DNA from: Ottelia alismoides
Lineage: Eukaryota > Streptophyta > Magnoliopsida > Alismatales > Hydrocharitaceae
DNA: 64,000 nt
Reading direction: 5' to 3'
Assembly: GCA_037367405.1 (NCBI GenBank)
Contig: JAZKJV010010618.1
Span: 62,001-126,000, forward strand
The notes below the pieces were generated by a model. It worked only from the letters and a program-made list of their open reading frames with translations. It made no database searches and was not told where the DNA came from. A program made the position numbers and the translations under genes. Below are positions 44,612-55,315 of the stretch, piece by piece (position 1 is the stretch's first letter; the number at the start of each line of letters is the position of its first letter).

Positions 44612-46983
44612 TGTAAAGCCATGAACTTGGAATTTCTCAGATCCTATATCATAAGATACGGCTCGTCAATAGAAAACCAACGGAATTTATTTCGTGTGAA
44701 TCAGATTCGTTTCGATTTGTTATGATTTTCGGAAGAAAGAGAAGTAAGGAGGATTAAGACGTCATTAAACTATAATGACTGTCATTAAGACTAATTAAGC
44801 ATGATTAAAGAAGCTAGTGACGTATTGAAAACCACTAATGACTATTAGCGAACACTAATCAATAGTTAACAAAAGATAAGCGTAAGCCGTGAAAGTTAAA
44901 TCACAATTAGTGAAAGTTAATCACGATTAGCATTATTTAAGCATCATTAGCGAATATAGAGTCCTCTGAAATGTTATAACTTAAGCCCTAAGTTATAGAT
45001 AATCTTTGGCCAATACCATGGGCCAAAACCATGGGCTGCTAACCACGGTTAAGGGCTAGGTTAGCGGTTTTCTGGAGCCTATAAATAGTCCCCCTACCCA
45101 TTCTTTCTCTAAGATTTCCACTACCACCACCACCCAAAGGGCGAGGATCGAGAGGTCGGTAGGAGGAGTAGGAGACGAGGAAGGAGCGCTAGCGAAGTGC
45201 TGCTGGGAGAACGAGGAGGAGGAAGGTACGATCCTCTCTTAGTTTGCTTCGTGGGTTAGGTTTTCGATTCATGTTTAGTTCCCTTTCTGTTTTCTTTCGG
45301 TGATTTAATAAGGGGAACTCTGCCAAAAATTTCTTAGAAATATGTCCCGATATAATGAGAAACTCTGCTGAAATTTTCTTCGAAATATGTCCCGATATAA
45401 GGGGAAACTCTGCCGAAATTTTGTTAGGAATATCACCCCGTATAAGGGGAAGCTCTACCGAAGTTTTAAGAGAAAATATGTTCTTCACGTTCTTCGTGTT
45501 CTTCGTTCATTCTCTGCGTTCTTGGCACGTTCTTAGCGTTTTTGATATGAAAATGAAATTCGATCGTTTCAGGAGCCATAAATCATCATTTTGAAAGAGA
45601 ATCACGATAAAGAACTATATACATGAGAGAGCTCGATTAGGTAACGAAATCCTTCCTTTTGCTGTTGGGTTTTCATATGAGATCGTTGAAATATCTGATT
45701 TTATGTTCTTTGCTACGAAGAACCCTAATTTGGCTATTTTTGAGAAAATATGAAAAGTTGCTTTGTGATTTAAACTAAAATAAGGTATAAGCATCGAATT
45801 GATGCAGTGGCTTGGAAAGTTAGGGTTTGGAAGTTAAAATGAGCATAATTATGAGTAAATAAATATATGAATTAATATATGTGTATGTCTATACTCAGTA
45901 TTTTATGGTTATACAAATATAAAACTGAATTGAGGAATTACATCATGGGAATTAATATTTGTAAGTTTGGATCATGAAAAGATCACGTATTACGTTAAGA
46001 AATGACTGGGAGTAGAACTACATGTCGGGAATGCAACCTATAGGTTTGTCAGAAGGAACCCGTATTGGTTTGACCCTACCTAGGTGGTACACGGTTGCCT
46101 TGTTTTGATAAGTGCGCACGAAATGAATGATTTACAACGCGTGGTACCGGGTGCCAATATATTCGGGTTGAACGACGGAAGATGTGGTCGTGCCATGTGG
46201 AGGCACAGGTGGTTCAATGGCGGCTGGGTCACGATAACATGTATTTAAAGCCGCTAGGTTATGTTAACGGTTAGCATGAGGTTTTAAGCAACCGGGTCCT
46301 CGAGGACAGTGTGCTCCTTTGTTTTTCCAAGCTGAGGGCTTGAGACCCTGATTAATAAAAGAAAAGGAAAATTACCAGGTTGTATTGGAGGATAGGTTGA
46401 GGCGACGTGCAGCAACATAAGCTCACCAGATCAACGCAATCTCCAATCCCGAAGTGCCCACAACTTCGGAGTCCAAGAATTGTGGGGTTCCCATGTACTA
46501 ATCCCTGAGTGGGAATAGAAGGAATAGGACTTACACTAATGAGAATAAATGAAACTTTCTGTGCTAATTTTTTGAAAAATTACACAATTGTTTACTTTTC
46601 TATTCTTCGTTACTTAGCACTCGCTAATTATTATCCTATGATTTATGGAAAATCCAACAGGTGTTGATGAGTCATCACAAGGACTTTAATAATCCAGCCA
46701 GCTAACATAGTCATCCAACGAGCCGCTGTAGCTTTTCCTTGTAAGGTAGTAGTAATCTTTTTTTGTGTATTTCCTTCGAGCTGATGTACATGTAAATGGT
46801 TATAGTGGGACAATGTATCATGTGAACTTTTTTTAGTGAATGGAAAAGTGTTGAAATACTTTCTTCTGAGTATTTATTTGTAGTTTGTTTCTGAATGTTA
46901 GTTGTGATTGCTGAATAAATTATTGCTGAGTAACCAGATCCGGATATGGGAGGATCTAACGGCCCAGAATCAGGGTCTTGATA
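44612..46983 (+). repeat. Tekay LTR copy A (2372 bp)
   Basis: It starts TGTAAAGCC and ends GGGTCTTGATA (TGACA in copies B and C). It has a TATAAATA box at 45080-45087, four units of a 45-bp tandem repeat at 45310-45470, and TTCTTCGTG-type microsatellite words after it. The upstream part has many ATTAGCG and AATGAC words. No gene. Confidence 0.9.
45310..45473. repeat. 45-bp tandem repeat in Tekay LTR
   Basis: The anchor word AACTCT recurs at 45316, 45361, 45406 and (as AGCTCT) 45451, an exact 45-base period. The same four-unit array is at 50655-50820 and 56040-56205. Because 45 is a multiple of 3, open frames run through it on both strands and give a 15-residue repeat; this alone is not evidence of a protein. 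Confidence 0.85.
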
Positions 46984-46986
46984 GTT

Positions 46987-47004
46987 TGGTATCAGAGCCA
47001 GGTT
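46987..47004 (+). promoter_or_regulatory. PBS of Tekay internal domain A (tRNA-iMet)
   Basis: TGGTATCAGAGCCAGGTT, three bases after LTR A. Copy B has TAGTATCAGAGCCAGG at 52364. Confidence 0.9.
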
Positions 47005-47186
47005 ACTCCAGTAATTTATTCAGTAATTAATAACTATGAGCGGAATTCAGAAACTAAAGTGGTCTTAAGATCCTTTGATCTTAATAAGTGACTGCAGTAC
47101 CATTCACAAGTCATTGTCCCTTATGTACATTATGAAAAAAAAAAACATATACGACCTAACCTTTGGCCTTGACTTATCCCAGGATC

Positions 47187-47255
47187 ATGGCAGACCAAGA
47201 CGTGTCTAGGCAATTAGCCGATATGATGACAATGCTGCAAGAAATGGGGCAAAAG
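47187..47255 (+). pseudogene. Tekay gag stub (copy A)
   Basis: Only about 23 codons of gag remain, from ATG 47187 (MADQDVSRQLADMMTMLQEM), before the sequence switches to the inverted protease segment. Copy B has the same stub from 52563 with a small deletion. Confidence 0.6.
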
Positions 47256-47698
47256 TAGAGATAGGTTGAGTATCAGGTGCGAGAGAGAGTTCAAATTCAA
47301 TCTCTCGCTCAGTTGTTAATCCAGGTAATTCTTCTGAAAATACATCAGGAAACTCGCGCACTATAGGCACATCTTCTATCATTCTATATGTCCTTGATGT
47401 AGTGGATACATAAGCTAAATAGCCTTGTCACCCTTATTCTAACAGTTGTTGAGCCTTTAGAGTAGAGATGTATTTAACATCATCACTGGATGCCTTTCCA
47501 ATAAACAGGAACTCTATCAAGTTAGGAATATAAAAAGTTACTGTCATCTGGAAACAATCAAGGCATGCATGATGCTTTTCTAGCCAATCCATCCTCAGGA
47601 TGAGATCAAATAACTCATTTCGATAAGTAGTAGATAACCAGGTGACTGATGCCCTGCAAAGGTTAGTGCGGTGATAAGCTGGGAACGCTCGAAGACTG
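47253..47698 (-). pseudogene. Inverted protease/linker segment, copy A
   Basis: On the minus strand this reads, in pieces, the end of a chromovirus protease and the protease-RT linker: [17 protein letters not shown]-type remnants, then EREIEFELSLAPDTQPIST. That is the opposite strand from the flanking gag stub and RNase H. The element therefore lost gag and most of RT and had this part flipped. The same arrangement is in copy B. Confidence 0.8.
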
Positions 47699-48300
47699 TG
47701 ACAGAAATACGATCTTTTCTAGGTTTAGCTGGGTATTATAGAAGATTTGTGAAGGACTTTTCACGAATAGCATTGCCAATGACAAAGCTGACTCAAAAGG
47801 AAGCCCCATTCATATGATCTGATGCATGTGAAACTAATTTTCAAACACTGAAAGAGTGCCTAACATCTGCACCTATTCTTACTATACCCTCTGGAACTGA
47901 AGGATTTACAGTGTACACTAATGCATCTAAAGAAGGACTTGGGTAGTTCTTATGCAACATGGTAAGGTAGTTGCGTATGCATCACGACAGGTCAGGACAC
48001 ATGAGAAGAACTACCCGACACATGACTCTGAATTAGCTGCCGCAGTTTTTGCTTTAAAGATATGAAGACACTACCTCTATGGTATTACTTTAGAAATCTT
48101 CACTTATCATAAAAGCTTGAAATATCTATTTGATCATAAGGAGCTTAATATGAGACAGAGACAGTGGCTAGAGCTATTGAAGGACTATGATTGCATCATC
48201 TCCTACCACCCCAGTAAGGGGAACATCGTAGCAGATGCCCTTAGTAGAAGAACTTATTCACATGGGTTGGTGAGTGCTATCCACTTCTGAGGTTTACTAT
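47699..48300 (+). pseudogene. Tekay RT end and RNase H (copy A)
   Basis: It starts [20 protein letters not shown], then KEAPFI, a region with [10 protein letters not shown] (family TDAS, so the catalytic Asp is Asn here), [40 protein letters not shown] and [13 protein letters not shown]. It has several stops. It leads straight into the integrase. Confidence 0.85.
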
Positions 48301-49800
48301 CAACATTGAGTGAATGGAAACCATTTGATAGTAGTGCCAATACCATAACTATTCCTCACCGATACAAACCAAAAATCTGGGATAGGACAAAGAACGGACA
48401 GGAGGATAATACAATCCTTAAAGACTTGAGACAACAACTTGAGAAGAATGAGATAGAGGGACTCCAGATACAAGATGGGTTACTATATAACCATCACAGA
48501 GTTTGTGTACTAAACACACCTGAACTGAGGAAAGACATCTTACGCGAATTGCATTGTTCTAAATTATCTATTCATCCTGGAATCACGAAGATGTATAAGG
48601 ATCTTCGTTTAAACTTTTGGTGGCTGGTAATGAAGAAGGATGTTTCTGAGTTTGTGAATTCATGTTTTACCTGCCAGCAGTTAAAGGCTTCACACCGAAA
48701 GCCACCAGGATTATTGCAATCCCTCCCTATACCTGAATGGAAATGGGAAAGCATTTTCATGGACTTTATTACTGGCTTACCTGAAACGATTGGTGGGAAA
48801 GATAGTATATGGGTTATAATAGATCGTCTGACCAAGGTAACACACTTCATTCCAATAAGCTTATTTTTCACTCCAGACCAGCTTGTTGAGTTATATATTA
48901 CACATGTGATCCGTCTCCATGGCATTCCAAAGGAAGTAGTTTCTGATCGAGATTCACAATTCACTTCACATTACTGGGACAACTTCATGAAAGCTTTAGG
49001 TACACAACTATGATTGAGCACAACATATCATCCACAAACATACGGTCAGTCAGAACGTACGATTCAGACAATAGAGGATATGCTATGAGCGTGTGCCTTA
49101 GAATGGAAGGGATCATGGATTAAACATTTGCCTCTTGCAGAATTCACCTACAACAATAATTACCATGCAAGTATTGGCATGGCACCATTTGAAGCACTAT
49201 ATAGACATAGGTGTACTACTCCTCTATGTTGGAAAGAGGATGGGATAAAGAATCTTTATGATTCAGATAGACTCCAAGAGACACGGGAAGCTATAGAGCT
49301 TGCTCGAAAAAGACTAACAACTACCCAGAGTCGCCAGGAAAGCTATAGTGATAGCAGGAGAAGAGACCTTGAGTTTGAGATAGGCGATTTTGTATTTCTC
49401 AAAGTATCGTCCATGAAGGGAGTTCAGAGGTATGGATTGCATGGGAAGTTGATACACAGGTTCGTGGGTCCCTTTGAAATTATTCAGCGGATTGGGAAAG
49501 TCGCATATAGACTTGCACTTCCTCCACATCTTTCGGCAATACATGATGTTTTTCATGTACCAAATCTGAGAAAGTATATTAACGATCCTGAGCATAAGAT
49601 AAACTACGACGATCTGCATGTTGAGCCAGACTTGACATACCTATAAATACTTGTGCAAATATTAGACAGGGATAATAAGAAGTTAAGGAATAAAGAGGTA
49701 CCTCTAGTTAAAGTGTTGTGGCGCAACCAAGAGTTTGAAGAAGCTACATGGGAACCTAAGGTATAAATGAAAGAAAAGTACCCGTACTTGTTTGAATGAG
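48301..49800 (+). pseudogene. Tekay integrase and chromodomain remnant (copy A)
   Basis: Open pieces are 48306-49013 and 49128-49646. Zinc region: LHCSKLSIHPGITKMYKDL through CFTCQQLKASH. Core: MDFITGLPETIGGKDSIW (Asp), VVSDRDSQFTSHYW (Asp), then after TGA stops at 49011-49013 and near 49086 the Glu in QSERTIQT. C-terminal: GLHGKLIHRFVGPFEIIQRI, PHLSAIHDVFHVPNLRKYI, then VKVLWRNQEFEEATWEP, the chromodomain-like end typical of Tekay/Del. Confidence 0.92.
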
Positions 49801-49943
49801 CACACTATGTATTCTGTATATGTTCATTATAAATGAAATAGCGTTCATTCTCTTTAAGGTTGTTATGGTTTCAATCCTCTTTAAGGTTGTTATGCATGCA
49901 TTTCTAGTCTCGAGGATGAGACTTCCTTTAAGGTTGTTATAAT

Positions 49944-52360
49944 TGTAAATCCTTCAACTTGGTATTTCTCAGATCCTATATCATAAGATTCGGCTCGTCA
50001 AGATAAAACCAATGGAATCTGTTTCAAGTGAATCGGACTTCGTTTCGATTTGTTATAATTTTTGGAAGAAAGAGGAGGAGGATTAAACGTCATTAACCCA
50101 TAATGACTGTCATTAAGACTAATTAAGCATGATTAAAGAAACTAATGATGGATTGAAAACCACTAATGACCATTAGCGAATACTAATCAATAGTTAGCAA
50201 AAGATAAGCATAAGCCGTGAAAGTTAAATCACGATTAGTGAAAGTTAATCACAATTAGCGTTAATTAAGCGTCATTAGAGAATCTAGAGTCCTCTGGAAT
50301 GTTCTAACTTAAGCCATAAGTTACGGAAAGCTTTAGCCAATACCATAGGCCAAAACCATGGGCTGTTAACCGCAGTTAAGGGCTAAACCATGGTTTACTA
50401 ACCATGGTTAGCGGTTTTCTGGAGCCTATAAATATCCCCCCACTCATTCATTTTCTACGATTTCCACTACCACCACCACCCCAAGGGCTAGGGTCGAGAG
50501 GTCAGGAAGAGGAGTAGGAGGCGAGGAAGGAGCGCTAGCGAAGCACTATCGGGAGAACGAGGAGGAGGAAGGTACGATCCTCTCTTAGTTTACTTCGTGA
50601 GTTAGGTTTTCAATTCATGTTTAGTTCTCTTTCTGTTTTCCTTTCGGTGATTTTATAAGGGAAAACTCTACCGAAATTTTCTTATAAATATGTCCCGATA
50701 TAAGGGGAAACTCTACTGAAATTTTCTTAGAAATATGTCCTGATATAAAAGGAAACTCTGCCGAAATTTTCTTAGAAATATTACCCTGTATAAGGGGAAG
50801 CTCTGCTGAAATATAAAGAGAATATATGTTCTTCACGTTCTCTGTGTTCTTCATGTTTTCTTCGCGTTCTTCGTGTTCTTTATTTGTTCTTTGCGTTCTT
50901 GGCACGTTCTTAGTGTTTTTTATATGAAAATGAAATTCGATCATTTCAGGAGCCATAAATCATCCTTTTGAAAGAGAATCACGATAAAGAACTGTATACA
51001 AGAGAGATCTCAATTAGGTAACGAAATCCTTCCTTTTATTGCTGAGTTTTCATATGAGATCGTTGAAATTTCTGATTTTATGTTCTTTGCTACGAAGAAC
51101 CCTAATTTGGCTATTTTTGAGAAAATAAGAAAAGTTGCTTTGTGATTTAAACTAAAATAAGATCTAAGCATCGAATTGATGCAGTAGCTTGGAAAGTTAG
51201 GGTTTGGAAGTTAAAATGTGCATTATTATGAGTATATAAATATATGAATTAATATATGTGTAAGTATATACTAAGTATTTTATGGTTATGCAAATACAAG
51301 GCTGAATTTAGGAATCACATCATGGGAATTGATATTTGTTGGTTTGGATCGTGAAAAAGATCACGTGTTACGTTAAGAAATGATTGTGAGTAGAACTACA
51401 GGTCGGGCATGCAACCTGTAGGTTTGTCAGAAGGAACCCGTATTAGTGTGACCCTACCTAGGTGGTACACGGTTGGCTTGTTATATAAATGCGCACGAAA
51501 TGAATGATTTGCAATGCGTGGTAACGGGTGCCAATATATTCGAGTTGAACGACAGAAGATGTGGTCGTGTCGTGTGCAGGCACGGGTGGTTCAATAGTGG
51601 ATAGGTCACGATAACATGTATTTAAAACCACTAGGTTATGTTAATGGTTAGCCTGAGATTTTATGAAACTGGGTCCTCAAGGACGGTGTGCTCCTTTGTT
51701 TTTCCAGGCTGAGGGCTTGAGACCCTGATTAACAAAAGAAAAGTAAAATTACCAGGTTGTATTGGAGGATAGGTTAAGACGACGTGCAGCAACATAAGCT
51801 CACCAGATCAACGCAATCTCCAATCCCGAAGTATCCACAACTTCGGAGTTCAAGAATTGTGGGGTTCCCATGTACTAATCCCTGAGTGGGAATAAAAGGA
51901 ATAGGACTTACATTAATGAGAATAAATGAAACTTTCTATGCTAATTTTTTGAAAAATTACACAATTGTTTATTTTTCTCTTCTTCGTTACTTTGCACTTG
52001 CTAATTGTTATCCTATGATTTATGGAAAATCCAACAGGTTTTGGTGAGCCATCACAAGGACTTTAATAATCCAGCCAGGTAACATAGTCATCCAACGAGC
52101 CGTGGTAGCTTTTCCTCGTAAGGTAGTAGTATCTTTTTTTGTGTATTTCTTTTCGAGCTGATGTACATGTAAATGTTTATAGTGGGACAATGTATCATGT
52201 GAACTTTATTTAGTGAATGGAAAAGTGTTGAAATACTTTCTTCTGAGTATTTTTTTGCAGTTTGTTTCTAAATATTAATTGTAATTGCTGAATAAATTAT
52301 TGTTGAGTAAGTAGATCTGGATATGGGAGGATCCGACGGCCCGAAATTGGGGTTGTGACA
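49944..52360 (+). repeat. Tekay LTR copy B (middle, 2417 bp)
   Basis: It starts TGTAAATCC and ends GTTGTGACA. TATAAATA at 50427-50434; 45-bp repeats at 50655-50820. It serves as the 3' LTR of domain A and the 5' LTR of domain B. It has no flanking duplication of its own. Confidence 0.9.
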
Positions 52361-52629
52361 GTTTAGTATCAGAGCCAGGTTACTCCAATAATTTATTCAG
52401 TAATTAATAACTTTGAGCGGAATTTAAAAACTAAAGTGGTCTTAAGATCGTTTGATCTTAATAAGTGATTGTAGTACCATTCACAAGTCATTGTCCCTTA
52501 TGCACATTATGCAAAAAGAAACGTATAGGACCTAACCTTTGGCCTTGACTTATCCCAGGATCATGCATACCAAGACGTGTCTAGGAAATTAGCCGCTATG
52601 ATGACAATGCTGCAAGAAATGGGGCAAAA

Positions 52630-53072
52630 GTAGAGATAGGTTGAGTATCAGGTGTGAGAGAGAGTTCAAATTCAATCTCTTGCTCAGGTGTTAATCCAGG
52701 TAATTCTTCTGGAATACATCAGGAAACTCACACACTATAGGCACATCTTCTATCATTCTATCTGACCTTGATGTAGTGGATACATAAGCTAAATAGCCTT
52801 GTCACCCTTTTTCTAACAGTTGTTGAGCCTTTAGAGTAGAGATGTATTCGGCATCATCACTGATGTCTTTCCAATGAACAAGAACTCTATCAAGTCAGGA
52901 ATGTGAATAGTTACTATCTTCTGGAAACAATCAAGGCATGTATGATGCCTTTCTAGCCAATCCATCCCCAGGATGAGATCAAAATAACTCATTTCAATAA
53001 GTAGTAGATAAGCAGGTGACTGATACCCTGCAAAGGTTAGTGCGGTGATAAGCTGGGAACGCCCGAAGACTG
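52630..53072 (-). pseudogene. Inverted protease/linker segment, copy B
   Basis: The open minus-strand piece 52831-53076 reads [20 protein letters not shown], then IEMSYFDLILGMDWLERHH and CFQKIVTIHIPDLIEFLFIG, the end of a chromovirus aspartic protease. It is the clearest proof of the inversion. Junctions match copy A. Confidence 0.88.
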
Positions 53073-53660
53073 TCACAGAAATACGATTTTTTCTAGGTTT
53101 AGCTGGGAATTATAAAATATTGTGAAGGTCTTTTCACAAATAACATTGCCAATGACTAGGCTGACTCATAAGGAAGCCCCATTCATATGGTCTGATGCAT
53201 GTGAAAATAGTTTTCAGAACTGAAAGAATACCTAACATCTGCACCTATTCGTACTCTTCCCTCTGGAACTGAAGGATTTATAGTGTACACTGATGCATCT
53301 AAAGAAGGACTTGGGGCAGTTCTTACGCAACATGGTAAGGTAGTTGCATATGCATCGCGATAGGTCAGGACACATGAGAAGAACTACCCGACATATGACC
53401 TTGAATTAGTTGCCGCAGTTTTCGCTTTAAATATATGGAGACACTACCTCTATGGTATTACTTTTGAAATCTTCACTGGTCATAAAAGCTTGAAATATAT
53501 GTTTGATCAGAAGGAGCTTAATATGAGATAGAGACGGTGGCTAGAGCTATTGAAGGACTATGATTGCATCATCTCCTACCATCCCGGTAAGGGGAACATT
53601 GTAGCAGATGCCCTTAGTAGAAGAACTTATTCACATGGGTTGGTGAGTGCTATCCACTTC
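53073..53660 (+). pseudogene. Tekay RT end and RNase H (copy B)
   Basis: Same domain as copy A, with the catalytic YTDASKEGLGAVLTQHG intact, then [19 protein letters not shown] and [13 protein letters not shown]. Stops at several points (for example TAG near 53362 and in NMR-stop near 53530). Confidence 0.85.
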
Positions 53661-55170
53661 CGAGGTTTACTGTCAATATTGAGTGAATGGAAACCATTTG
53701 ATAGTAGTGCCGATACTATAACTATTCCTCACCGATACAAACCAGAAATCGTGGATAGAATAAAGAAAGGACAAGAGGATGATACAGACCTTAAAGAATT
53801 GAGACAACACCTTGAGAAGAATGAGATAGAGGGACTCCGGATACAAGATGGTTACTATATAATCATCACGGAGTTTGTGTACCAAAAACACCTGAACTGA
53901 GGAAGGACATCTTACGTGAATTGCATTGTTCTAAATTATCTATTCATCCTAGAATTATGAAGATGTATAAGGATCTTCGTTCAAACTTTTGGAGGCCGGG
54001 AATGAAGAAGGATGTTGCTGAGTTCGTGAATTCATGTTTTACCTACCATCAGATAAAGGCTTCACACCAAAAGCCGCTAGGATTATTGCAACTCTCCCTA
54101 TACCTGAATGAAAATGGGAAAGCATTTTCATGGACTTCGTTACTGGCTTACCTGAAACGACTAGTGGGAAAGATAGTATATGGGTTATAATAGATCATCT
54201 GAGCAAGGTAGCACACTTCATTCCAATAAGCTTATCTTTCACTCTAGACCAGCTTGCTGATTTATATATTACACATATGATCCGTCTCCAAGGCATTCCA
54301 AAGGAAGTAGTTTCTGATCGAGATTCACGATTTACTTCACATTACAGGGAGAACTTCATGAAAGCTTTAGGTACACAACTATACTTGAGCACAACATATC
54401 ATCCACAAACAAACGGTCAGTCAGAACATACGATTCAGACACTAGAGGATATGCTACAAGCGTGTGCCTTAGAATGGAAGGGATCATGGATTAAACATTT
54501 GCCTCTTGTAGAATTCACCTACAATAATAGTTACCATGCAAGTATTGGCATGGCACCATTTGAAGCACTATATAGACGTAGGTATACTACTCCTGTATGT
54601 TGGCAAGAGGACGGGATAAAGAACCTTTATGATTCAGATAGACTCCAAGAGACACGAGAAGCTATGGAGCTTGCTCGAAAAAGACTAATAACTACCCAGA
54701 GTGGCCAGGAAAACTATAGTGATACCAGGATAAGAGACCTTGAGTTTGAGATAGGCGACTTTGTATTTCTCAAAGTATCGCCTATGAAGGGTGTTCAGAG
54801 GCTTGGCTTGCATGGGAAGTTGGCACCCAGGTTCGTGGGTCCCTTTGAAATTATTCAGCGGATAGGGAAAGTAGCATATAGACTTGCACTTCCTCCACAT
54901 CTTTCAGCAATACATGATGTTTTTTCATGTATCAAATCTAAGAAAGTATATTAAGGATCTTGAGCATAAGATAAACTACTATGATATGCATGTTGAGCCA
55001 GACTTGACATACCTATAAATACATGTGCAAATATTAGACAGGGATATCAAGAAGTTGAGGAATAAGGAGGTACCTCTAGTTTAAGTGTTGTGGCGCAACC
55101 AATAGTTTGAAGAAGCTACATGGGAACCTGAGGTAGAAATGAAAGAAAAGTACCAGTACTTGTTTGAATG
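53661..55170 (+). pseudogene. Tekay integrase and chromodomain remnant (copy B)
   Basis: Open pieces: 53550-53900, 53921-54190 and 54130-54954. In the last, D2 (MDFVTG), D63 (VVSDRD) and E99 (NGQSEHT) make a complete triad with 35 residues between the last two. A frameshift near 54927 breaks the VFHVPNLRKY block. The chromodomain-like end (VLWRNQ, EEATWEPEVEMKEKY) follows in pieces to 55170. It is better preserved than copy A. Confidence 0.92.
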
Positions 55171-55315
55171 ATCACACTATGTATTCTGTATATGTTCATT
55201 ATAAATGAAATAACGTTCATACCCTTTAAGGTTGTTATGGTTTCAGTCCTCTTTAAGGTTGTTATGCATGTGTTTCTAGTCTCGAGGATGAGACTTCCTT
55301 TAAGGTTGTTATAAT

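Noticed and set aside
45189..45594. Repeat-protein-like frames in the Tekay LTRs
   Set aside because: A 45-bp period without stops makes open frames on both strands automatically; they lie in an LTR leader.
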